DNA of 6,247 bases from an uncultured Oscillospiraceae bacterium (GTDB taxonomy: Bacteria > Bacillota > Clostridia > Oscillospirales > Acutalibacteraceae): contig USBP01000092.1 in NCBI GenBank assembly GCA_900552985.1, positions 1-6,247 on the forward strand. Reading direction: 5' to 3'. Below the pieces are notes generated by a model. The model worked only from the letters and a program-made list of their open reading frames with translations, ran no database searches and had not been told where the DNA came from. Below, piece after piece: positions 1 to 5,951 of the stretch. Made by a program: the position numbers and the translations under genes. Each line of letters opens with the position of its first letter. Position 1 is the stretch's first letter.

Positions 1-1666
1 GCTCGCCGGTGCCGGCAATCTCGGGCTCCGCCTGCTCGCCATCCTGCTGCACCGGGCCGGTCTCCTCGGGGCCAGTGGGCTCCTGCACAGACTCCTGCGG
101 TTGTGTCGTGGGTGTCTCTTCCTCCGAAGCCGGCGGCTGCGTGGAGGGCTCTGTCCCTTCCTGTGGTTTTTCAATCAGCTGCATTGTACCGTCCGTCGGA
201 TCCACCTGCATAAACTGGCTGTATTGCTCCCCGCCATCCCAGACGGTAAGCTGCCGGTCCGCCAGGCAGAGCCACAGGACGAAATCCATCACCGGCGTGC
301 CATAAATATACCCTACATGCTTAAAGCCTTTTAAAAACCAGGTCTGCTCCGGCAGCAAGGCGGTGGAAGCGTCGATCACACGATCGCCGGAAATATGGTT
401 GTGCGAAGCCTCTTTGCAATTCGTGTTTTTCTGCTGATAGCCATCCGGCAATGTCTCATTCAGGAATGCGCAGGTCGCATAGCCGGAGGTATAGATGGTG
501 TCGATAATATTATCATTCTGCTCACGGTAGGAGGGCGTGATGGGCACGCCCTGCAGGCCGTAATGTGACACAACGCTGATATGCACCCCATTCGCCATTG
601 CCTCTCTCAGCAGCTCCGGCAGCCTGGCCTGCACCTGGTAATGGTAAGCATCTGCGCGTGCGATCAGCTGTGCATCCTCCACCGGATCCAGCAGATACGC
701 CTTTGCCTGCTCATAATCCTTCAGCGCGATCAGATCCCATATGCCGGGCATGGTGACGAACGTATCCTGAAACACCTCATCATAGACGCGATCCTTCAGG
801 TTGGCGACAATGCCGTCCAGCACCGGCATCAGCACATCGAAAATGCCGGCCTGATCCAGCGCGTCCAGCAGGAGATTGACAGCCTCCTGGCCCGCGACCT
901 CCTTGAGAATGCGGATCAATTCATCCTTGTGGAATTCCACCTTTCCCGAAAACAGGTCGCCCACAATCGAGGTGCCAGCAAAAGCGGAGGAGAGCATGGT
1001 AAAGTTATCGATATCCTCGCTGCCATACAGGGCGAGATAGGATGCAATTATCATCCCACCAAAGCTGGCCCCGGCCAGACTGACCTTGCTGTGGCCGGTT
1101 TCCTCCTTGACGCGCTGCACGTAGTCGTTGAGCTCCCTCGCATAATCCATGGGGTCCAGCCGCCAGTCATAGGTGAACAGATAGACATGATCCGCTCCGA
1201 TCTTTTCCGCTGCCGCACGGATCATGGCGGGTTCCCCGGTCATATAGCCTTCGTTGTTCACAAATTCCGGATATTGCGCCATGGATTCCGGATAGCGCTG
1301 CACCGTGACATCATGGCGGCTGCTCCCATCCGGCTCACAGCTCAGGGGTTCAAAAAAATCATACAGAACAGGCAGCACAGCGTCAGCCAGCTGGTCATAA
1401 TCCTTTGTGACGGCAAAGCGCGCCACCGGCCCCGCTACTTTGCCAACCAGCTCCAAAATGGTCTGTGTATCTGGAGACAGGGGGCGGGATTCCTCCGGCG
1501 TACCCTCGTTTACAATCAGGGCCCCGGCATCCATCCCCCGCACCAAAATAAACGGCGAGGTGCCGCAACCGCAGCCATCGCCCGCGGCAAAAGCCGCCCC
1601 GGAGCCCCCCAGCAGCATCGCCAGGCACAAAAGCAGGCTCAAAATCCGTTTGCTCAGCTGATTCAT
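1..1666 (-). CDS. Secreted LCAT-like alpha/beta hydrolase (lipase/acyltransferase fold), 3' end outside window
   Basis: At least 555 residues; the frame is still open at the left edge. The start at 1666 follows GAGGGAG at a 7-base spacing and gives a clean Sec signal peptide (about residues 1-27: basic n-region, Leu-rich core, AFA-A cleavage site). The mature part has the hallmarks of a lecithin:cholesterol acyltransferase/lipase-type hydrolase: strand-1 motif PFILVRGMDAG (38-48), YDWRLDP (166-172), nucleophile elbow GASFGG with Ser201, MPGIWDL (306-312), and a late acid and base fitting Asp428 (in SGDRVID) and His450 (in FKHVGY). From about residue 500 the chain becomes a Pro/Glu/Thr/Gln-rich linker, suggesting a wall-spanning stalk or link to a further domain or anchor beyond the window. 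It probably acts outside the membrane on an ester or acyl substrate; the substrate is unknown. A dedicated promoter and long leader precede it. The fold is fairly sure, the exact activity is not; a PGAP1-like esterase is the main alternative. Confidence 0.85.
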   Translation of the reverse strand, partial: MNQLSKRILSLLLCLAMLLGGSGAAFAAGDGCGCGTSPFILVRGMDAGALIVNEGTPEESRPLSPDTQTILELVGKVAGPVARFAVTKDYDQLADAVLPVLYDFFEPLSCEPDGSSRHDVTVQRYPESMAQYPEFVNNEGYMTGEPAMIRAAAEKIGADHVYLFTYDWRLDPMDYARELNDYVQRVKEETGHSKVSLAGASFGGMIIASYLALYGSEDIDNFTMLSSAFAGTSIVGDLFSGKVEFHKDELIRILKEVAGQEAVNLLLDALDQAGIFDVLMPVLDGIVANLKDRVYDEVFQDTFVTMPGIWDLIALKDYEQAKAYLLDPVEDAQLIARADAYHYQVQARLPELLREAMANGVHISVVSHYGLQGVPITPSYREQNDNIIDTIYTSGYATCAFLNETLPDGYQQKNTNCKEASHNHISGDRVIDASTALLPEQTWFLKGFKHVGYIYGTPVMDFVLWLCLADRQLTVWDGGEQYSQFMQVDPTDGTMQLIEKPQEGTEPSTQPPASEEETPTTQPQESVQEPTGPEETGPVQQDGEQAEPEIAGTGE

Positions 1667-1844
1667 GAAAACACTCCCTCTCTTTTTTTCACCGACACGG
1701 ATAGCCATCGTGCTGTACACTGCCATGCACCGCTGCATTGTGAGGCTGGTCAACTGCGCTGAATACCTCCGGTTTTGTTTTCCCTGCGCCTATCCCTCTA
1801 AAAGGCTGTGCATACAAAGCACTTCACGATTGCCGAAAAACACT
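1667..1844 (-). promoter_or_regulatory. Long 5' leader of the hydrolase mRNA, unidentified
   Basis: From the predicted transcription start near 1844 to the hydrolase ATG there are about 178 nt. The leader contains a 6-base complementary pair (CTATCC at 1790-1795 with GGATAG at 1699-1704) enclosing about 85 nt. Inside are an unused GGAGG and the small palindrome TGCAGCGGTGCA. I could not match it to the c-di-GMP, cobalamin, SAM, glycine or other riboswitch consensus I know. No intrinsic terminator was seen in it. It may simply be an untranslated leader. Confidence 0.4.
1674..1680 (-). promoter_or_regulatory. Ribosome binding site deciding the hydrolase start
   Basis: Read on the minus strand, GAGGGAG lies 7 bases before the ATG at 1666. 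This supports that start over in-frame upstream candidates. A second, stronger-looking GGAGG at 1766-1770 lies 12 bases before an in-frame TTG (1751-1753), which would add 29 residues ahead of the signal peptide. The downstream start is preferred because the signal peptide then begins normally. Confidence 0.7.
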
Positions 1845-1850
1845 AAAAAA

Positions 1851-1879
1851 ATAATACACACTTCCCAGGCTTTTGTCAA
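1851..1879 (-). promoter_or_regulatory. Sigma-70/SigA-type promoter of the hydrolase gene
   Basis: On the minus strand a perfect -35 TTGACA (1874-1879) is separated by exactly 17 bases from a -10 TATTAT (1851-1856). The flanks are AT-rich, in contrast to the GC-rich surroundings. Transcription would start near 1844. The hydrolase can therefore be expressed independently of pcrA, probably constitutively strongly by sequence quality; no operator was recognised. Confidence 0.85.
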
Positions 1880-1900
1880 TAAACGCAATGTAAGAATATT

Positions 1901-2035
1901 TCAATTTGATTCATTGCACACAAACACCATGATAACGATCAACGCCCACCCCACAGAAGCAACCGTTTCCCCTCTTCCGTTCGCCGGATTTTTCCACGGT
2001 CCCTTCTGCGGCGCAGGCGTCGCTCCCTTTAGCAT
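1901..2035 (-). CDS. Putative 44-residue single-pass membrane peptide directly downstream of pcrA
   Basis: An open frame of 44 codons plus TGA starts with ATG 8 bases after the pcrA stop codon. An AAAGGA sequence overlapping the end of pcrA lies about 11 bases before it, slightly long for a binding site, so translation may be coupled to pcrA. The first 24 residues are polar, with several Pro and Gly and four basic residues (K3, K11, K15, R21). Residues 25-40 (VASVGWALIVIMVFVC) form one hydrophobic segment, followed by a short NESN tail with one acid. The charge pattern predicts N-terminus inside, C-terminus outside. The frame ends 22 bases before the -35 of the hydrolase promoter, so it fills the intergenic space neatly. 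No family is recognised. It could be a chance ORF; the ordered composition and position argue mildly for a real gene. Confidence 0.45.
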   Translation of the reverse strand: MLKGATPAPQKGPWKNPANGRGETVASVGWALIVIMVFVCNESN

Positions 2036-2043
2036 ACTGGCGG

Positions 2044-4395
2044 TTATCCTTTTGTCAAACGCGCAAAATTCGCCATCAGCTTCTTTGTGCCCGCTTTATC
2101 AAACGCAATCTCCAACAGGGTATCGTTGCCCATCGGCTGGGCGGAAAGCACAACGCCCGTCCCAAACAGCTTATGCACCACCGTATCCCCCGCGCGGTAT
2201 GCCCCCGCAGGAGCGGCGGCCTTGGGAGCAGCAGGGCCAAAGGAATGATCAAACGTTTTTTTCGGCTTTGCGTGGCGCTGTACAGCCGGCTTGGGCTGCG
2301 GCATCACAACCTTGCGTTTTTCCTCAACCAGCTCCTCCGGAATCTCCTCCAGGAATGGGGAGGGGGCGTTGTGGCTCGTGCTGCCATACAGCATGCGCGT
2401 GCGCGCATGGGTCAGGTACAACCGCTGCTTTGCACGGGTAATGCCCACATAGGCAAGCCTCCTCTCCTCCTCCATCTCACTTGCGGAATACAGAGATTGA
2501 ATCCCCGGGAAAATGCCTTTCTCCATGCCGGGGATGAATACCACCGGGAATTCCAGCCCTTTGGCCGAATGCAGCGTCATCAGCACGACGGTATCGGCCT
2601 CTTCGTTATAATTATCGATATCCGTCATCAGGGCAACCTCTTCCAAAAAGCCGTTGAGATCCCCCTCCTCATTCTCTTCACTGTAGCGCAGCAGGTTGGA
2701 GGAGAGCTCTTGTATATTCTCCAAACGGTCCTGATAGGTTTCTTGCTCCAGCGCCAGCGCGTCCAGATACCCCGTTTCCCGCATGGTGCGCTCAAACAGC
2801 TCGTTGAGCGGCAGCTCCTGCGCCGCATTCGCCAAGCCGTCGATCATCCTGGTAAAGGCCTGCAAGCGCGGAGCTGAACGCGCTAACTGCTCATACTCAT
2901 CCGCATGGGCGATTACTTCATAGAGGCTCAAGCCCAGCCCGGCCGCAATCTGCGCGGCGTGGTTAACCGTAGTGGCCCCGATCCCCCGCTTCGGCTCATT
3001 GATAATCCTGCGCAAACGAATATTATCAGCAGGGTTGCTGATCACCGCCAAATAGGCGAGCGCATCCCGAATCTCCTTGCGCTCATAAAAGCGGTGCCCC
3101 CCGATCACGCGGTAGGGAATCGCCATGCGCACAAAGGTGCGCTCCAAGGCGTTGGATTGTGCGTTCATGCGGTAAAGCACCGCGTGATCGCTCCACTTCC
3201 GCCCGCCTTTCACCGAATCCATGATCGTATCGGCGATAAAGGCGCTTTCCTCCTGCTCGTCAAAGGCGTCATCCACCACGATTTTTTCGCCGCGCCCGTT
3301 GGCAGTCCAAAGGTTTTTCCCTTTTCGCTCCGTGTTATGGGCAATCACAGCGTTTGCCGCATCCAGAATGTTTTGGGTGGAGCGGTAATTCTGCTCCAAC
3401 CGAATTACCATGGCATTTTGATATTGCTGCTCAAAGGAAAGGATATTCTCAATTGTCGCGCCGCGGAAGCGGTAAATGCTCTGATCGTCGTCACCGACCA
3501 CACAGAGATTGCCGCTGCCGCCGGCAAGCAGGCTCGTCAGGCGGTACTGCGCGTGGTTGGTATCCTGATACTCATCCACCATCACATAGCGAAAACGGCG
3601 CTGATAGCGGGTGCGCACCTCTTCATTCTCCTCCAGCAGCCGGACGGTGTTGACGATCATATCGTCAAAATCCATCGCATCCGCATCCCGAAGAAGCTTT
3701 TCATAAAGCCGGTACGCTTCGCCGATCTTGCGCAGCCGCACGTCGCTGCCCGCATCCTTCAGATATTCCTCTGGTGAGATCAGGCTGTCCTTCGCACGGC
3801 TAATCTCGTGCAGCAGCGTTTTGTGGGAAAGCAGCTTGTCGTCAATGTTAAGCAGACGCTGGCATTCCTTCATCACGCGCTTGGAATCGTCCGTATCATA
3901 AATGGTAAAATGGCTGGTATAGCCGAGGCTCTCGCCATCCCGCCGCAGGATGCGCGCACACGCGGAATGAAAGGTGCTTGCCCAAACCTCCTGCCCATCC
4001 GGGCCGAGCATGGCCTCCAGCCGCTCCTTAAGCTCGCCGGCCGCCTTATTGGTGAAAGTGATCGCAAGGATCTGCCACGGCCTTGCCGGGCGAACAGCCA
4101 GAAGATCGGCGATCTCATAGGAGGATTCCCGCGTGCCGTCAAGGTAATCCTCGAGCATACGGACCTCCTCATCCGTCAGCGGCTGTGCAAATTCCTTTGA
4201 GAAATAAGCGCAGCCGTATTTGACGATATTGGCAATCCGGTTGACCAGCACCGTTGTTTTGCCGCTGCCTGCGCCGGCCAGAATCAGCAGCGGCCCCTCG
4301 GTGGAAAAGACCGCCTCTCGCTGCTTCGGATTCATGCGGGAAAAATCCTTCTCCATGACCTGCCTGCGCAGGGTCAATAATTGCTCCTGAGTCAT
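2044..4395 (-). CDS. pcrA: ATP-dependent DNA helicase PcrA/UvrD, superfamily 1
   Basis: The 783-residue protein is a 3'-5' SF1A helicase acting in nucleotide excision repair, removal of recombinase filaments and transcription-replication conflicts. Visible motifs: Q-motif region MNPKQREAV (21-29), Walker A AGAGSGKTT (40-48), motif Ia ITFTNKAAGE (112-121), Walker B VDEYQDT (273-279), motif III GDDDQSIYRFRGA (301-313), motif IV LEQNYRST (333-340), motif V LHSAKGLEF (608-616) and motif VI YVGITRAKQ (649-657). The C-terminus (about 735-782, AGDTVVHKLFGTGVV...) is the Tudor-like RNA-polymerase-binding domain of PcrA, joined by a Pro/Ala/Lys linker. The protein is about 40 residues longer than the B. 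subtilis homologue as I recall it, owing to an insert at roughly residues 60-105. The start at 4395 follows AGGCGG with a 6-base spacing. It sits behind the glycosyltransferase terminator; its own promoter is not obvious, and no intrinsic terminator follows it. Confidence 0.97.
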   Translation of the reverse strand: MTQEQLLTLRRQVMEKDFSRMNPKQREAVFSTEGPLLILAGAGSGKTTVLVNRIANIVKYGCAYFSKEFAQPLTDEEVRMLEDYLDGTRESSYEIADLLAVRPARPWQILAITFTNKAAGELKERLEAMLGPDGQEVWASTFHSACARILRRDGESLGYTSHFTIYDTDDSKRVMKECQRLLNIDDKLLSHKTLLHEISRAKDSLISPEEYLKDAGSDVRLRKIGEAYRLYEKLLRDADAMDFDDMIVNTVRLLEENEEVRTRYQRRFRYVMVDEYQDTNHAQYRLTSLLAGGSGNLCVVGDDDQSIYRFRGATIENILSFEQQYQNAMVIRLEQNYRSTQNILDAANAVIAHNTERKGKNLWTANGRGEKIVVDDAFDEQEESAFIADTIMDSVKGGRKWSDHAVLYRMNAQSNALERTFVRMAIPYRVIGGHRFYERKEIRDALAYLAVISNPADNIRLRRIINEPKRGIGATTVNHAAQIAAGLGLSLYEVIAHADEYEQLARSAPRLQAFTRMIDGLANAAQELPLNELFERTMRETGYLDALALEQETYQDRLENIQELSSNLLRYSEENEEGDLNGFLEEVALMTDIDNYNEEADTVVLMTLHSAKGLEFPVVFIPGMEKGIFPGIQSLYSASEMEEERRLAYVGITRAKQRLYLTHARTRMLYGSTSHNAPSPFLEEIPEELVEEKRKVVMPQPKPAVQRHAKPKKTFDHSFGPAAPKAAAPAGAYRAGDTVVHKLFGTGVVLSAQPMGNDTLLEIAFDKAGTKKLMANFARLTKG

Positions 4396-4401
4396 TGTAC
4401 A

Positions 4402-4407
4402 CCGCCT
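4402..4407 (-). promoter_or_regulatory. Ribosome binding site of pcrA
   Basis: AGGCGG on the minus strand, 6 bases before the ATG at 4395. A one-mismatch match to AGGAGG, it supports this start over an ATG 7 bases further upstream, which is in another frame. Confidence 0.6.
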
Positions 4408-4445
4408 AAATGATAATATGTCTGTTGATAGAACGCCATCCGGGC

Positions 4446-4482
4446 AACAAAAAGCGGGGGCAGGAAGGTTCCCTCCCCCCGC
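4446..4482 (-). terminator. Rho-independent terminator after the glycosyltransferase gene
   Basis: On the minus strand the arms GCGGGGG (4476-4482) and CCCCCGC (4454-4460) pair perfectly. One G-G mismatch and a further AGG/CCT helix (4472-4474 with 4462-4464) close a short loop. The tract TTTTTGTT (4446-4453) follows. The hairpin lies about 120 bases past the glycosyltransferase stop and isolates it from pcrA. The 120-base 3' stretch (4483-4604) holds nothing else recognisable. Confidence 0.88.
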
Positions 4483-4604
4483 CTGGGTTTTCCGCCGGTT
4501 CTGTCATCCTGAATCGTCTAACCGCTTCCTGCCGGAACTTGAGCGGCCGCCTGCGCCATCGCCCGATAATCCCTGTCCCAGGCCCGGCCGCAGCTCCGTT
4601 CGCT

Positions 4605-5549
4605 TTATTTCTTCAGCATCGTTTCCACCCGGTAGCGCGGGCGCGCTTTCACTTCGCTGTAGATCTTGCCGATATACTCCCCTACCACGCCTGTACAAAA
4701 CAGCTGGATCCCCCCCAGCAGCCAGATAGAACAGACAATCGCCGTCCAGCCGCTGACCGCCACGCCGCATAGCTTTGAAATCAGGGCATACAAAAGGCCC
4801 AGCACGCTCAGGCAGCCGATTACAACCCCGGCCACAGAAATCATCCGCAGCGGCCGCACGCTGAAGGAGGTGATCCCATCCATCGCAAAAGAAAGCATTT
4901 TACCAAATGGATATTTCGACTCCCCCGCATAGCGCTCACAACGGTCGTAATACACATAATCCGCCGAATACCCGATCAACGGCACAATGCCGCGCAAAAA
5001 AAGATTGACCTCTTTGTATTCAGCGAGAGCGTCCAACGCGCGCCGGCTCATCAGGCGATAATCTGCATGGTTATAGACAGTTTCTACGCCCAGAAGCCGC
5101 ATTACCTTATAAAAGCCCAGCGCCGTGCTGCGCTTTAAAAAGGTATCCGTCTCCCGTTTGTTGCGCACGCCATAAACGATATCCGTCCCTGCGTTGAATT
5201 TGTCGATAAATTGCTCCAGCACAAAAATATCATCCTGCAAATCTGCATCCATCGACACGGCACAGTCGCAAGCCTTACGCGCCTCCAGCAGCCCGGCCAG
5301 CAGCGCGTTCTGGTGGCCGCGGTTGTGGGCGAGCTTCATGCCGCATACATAGGGATTCGTGTGGTGCAGCGATTCAATTTTAAGCCACGTTGTATCCCGG
5401 CTCCCGTCGTCTACCAGAAGGATCCGGCTTTGCGGCGAAATCTTGCCGCAGCCGCACAGGCCGTCAAGAATTGGTGTCAGCGCCTCTACCGTATGTTCAA
5501 TTACAGCTTCTTCATTGTAACAGGGGATCACCACATACAATACGCCCAT
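4605..5549 (-). CDS. GtrB/DPM1-like family 2 glycosyltransferase with two C-terminal membrane helices
   Basis: With the start at 5549 the protein is 314 residues, typical of polyprenyl-phosphate sugar transferases (GtrB, CsbB, YkcC type), which load glucose or a related sugar from a nucleotide donor onto undecaprenyl phosphate on the inner face of the membrane. Seen: VVIPCYNEE (6-14), VDDGSRDTT (46-54), NRGHQNALLAGL (76-87), the metal/donor motif MDADLQDD (100-107), NHADYRLMSRRA (160-171) and FLRGIVPLIGY (184-194). Two hydrophobic segments follow (about 236-259 and 268-290), then a basic tail. An in-frame extension to a GTG at 5651 would add 34 residues but lies ahead of the conserved first strand, so the ATG at 5549 is preferred; its binding site is weak (AGGACGGTG). 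The gene has its own promoter and terminator, and neither a GtrA-like flippase nor a final sugar transferase is adjacent. The donor sugar and final acceptor are unknown. Confidence 0.93.
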   Translation of the reverse strand: MGVLYVVIPCYNEEAVIEHTVEALTPILDGLCGCGKISPQSRILLVDDGSRDTTWLKIESLHHTNPYVCGMKLAHNRGHQNALLAGLLEARKACDCAVSMDADLQDDIFVLEQFIDKFNAGTDIVYGVRNKRETDTFLKRSTALGFYKVMRLLGVETVYNHADYRLMSRRALDALAEYKEVNLFLRGIVPLIGYSADYVYYDRCERYAGESKYPFGKMLSFAMDGITSFSVRPLRMISVAGVVIGCLSVLGLLYALISKLCGVAVSGWTAIVCSIWLLGGIQLFCTGVVGEYIGKIYSEVKARPRYRVETMLKK

Positions 5550-5550
5550 T

Positions 5551-5571
5551 TCATACACCGTCCTGATCCAT
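5551..5571 (-). other. Possible 6-codon leader mini-ORF before the glycosyltransferase
   Basis: ATG GAT CAG GAC GGT GTA TGA encodes MDQDGV. It has a better ribosome binding site (GGGGAG at 5580-5585, 8-base spacing) than the glycosyltransferase itself, and its stop lies one base before the glycosyltransferase ATG. This arrangement would allow re-initiation or translational coupling. A chance occurrence cannot be excluded. Confidence 0.25.
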
Positions 5572-5767
5572 TGCTTTCGCTCCCCATTTGACTGTAACAA
5601 GCGCACTGCAGATGATCGGGGCCACCGATTTGCCCCCATGCGCCGGGACACAAGTGCCGCGAGTTCTGAACCGTTTTCAAAAAAGCGCTTTATCGCCCCT
5701 TCTAAGCAAAAGCAGATCGCAAATCACGCGCTGAGCCGCATTGACCCACATTCATAGGACAGGGAAA

Positions 5768-5803
5768 CCGGATGCTGTTTCCCCGCAATGGGCAGTCATC
5801 CGG
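5768..5803 (-). other. Bulged RNA hairpin in the glycosyltransferase leader
   Basis: Minus-strand arms CCGGATG-A-CTG (5793-5803) and CAGCATCCGG (5768-5777) pair over 10 bases with a single bulged A. The loop has an inner CCC/GGG pairing and a GAAA stretch. It lies about 20 nt into the leader and has no U-run after it, so it is not a terminator. It may stabilise the 5' end of the mRNA or be part of a regulatory element. Confidence 0.5.
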
Positions 5804-5827
5804 ATTCCATCCATTCCTAATGCTATT

Positions 5828-5856
5828 ATCATAACACAGCAGGGCGCAAAATTCAA
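5828..5856 (-). promoter_or_regulatory. Sigma-70/SigA-type promoter of the glycosyltransferase gene
   Basis: TTGAAT (5851-5856), a 17-base spacer, then TATGAT (5828-5833) on the minus strand. Both hexamers are close to consensus. It lies just behind the tuf terminator, as expected for a separate transcription unit. Predicted start near 5821. Confidence 0.75.
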
Positions 5857-5880
5857 GGCAGCGCTTCCCCTCCCCGCAAA

Positions 5881-5918
5881 CACAAAAAGCCCAGGCAAGT
5901 CATATAACCTGCCTGGGC
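5881..5918 (-). terminator. Rho-independent terminator of tuf
   Basis: On the minus strand GCCCAGGCA (5910-5918) pairs perfectly over 9 bases with TGCCTGGGC (5889-5897) around a 12-base loop. TTTTTGTG follows. It starts about 33 bases after the tuf stop codon, so tuf is the last gene of its transcript. Confidence 0.93.
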
Positions 5919-5951
5919 CGCCTTCCCGCATAGGGAAAATGCAAACAGCAA

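Larger units (their letters stand above)
5550..5821 (-). promoter_or_regulatory. Long (about 270 nt) leader of the glycosyltransferase mRNA
   Basis: The stretch between the predicted transcription start near 5821 and the glycosyltransferase ATG has no convincing long gene. It holds the bulged hairpin at 5768-5803, several very short open frames, and the 6-codon mini-ORF just before the gene. No intrinsic terminator or known riboswitch consensus was recognised in it. Confidence 0.45.

Noticed and set aside
581..1762. 393-residue open frame on the plus strand
   Set aside because: It lies opposite the hydrolase gene, which has a signal peptide, catalytic motifs, promoter and ribosome site. The plus-strand translation has no recognisable domain and its openness follows from the GC-rich codon use.
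2009..2020. Possible terminator hairpin after pcrA
   Set aside because: Only a 4-base stem and no U-tract on the minus strand; the sequence is better explained as part of the small ORF.
2905..3777. 290-residue open frame on the plus strand
   Set aside because: Antisense shadow of pcrA, whose helicase motifs are intact throughout this stretch.
4413..4418. TATTAT as a -10 box for pcrA
   Set aside because: No acceptable -35 lies at 16-18 bases, and transcription would start inside the pcrA ribosome binding site. The pcrA promoter remains unidentified.
4406..4507. 33-codon minus-strand frame between the glycosyltransferase and pcrA
   Set aside because: It runs through the rho-independent terminator, has no good ribosome site, and its composition follows the G-rich hairpin.
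5549..5651. GTG-started N-terminal extension of the glycosyltransferase by 34 residues
   Set aside because: The extra residues precede the conserved first strand VVIPCYNEE, look like leader sequence, and make the protein longer than typical for the family.
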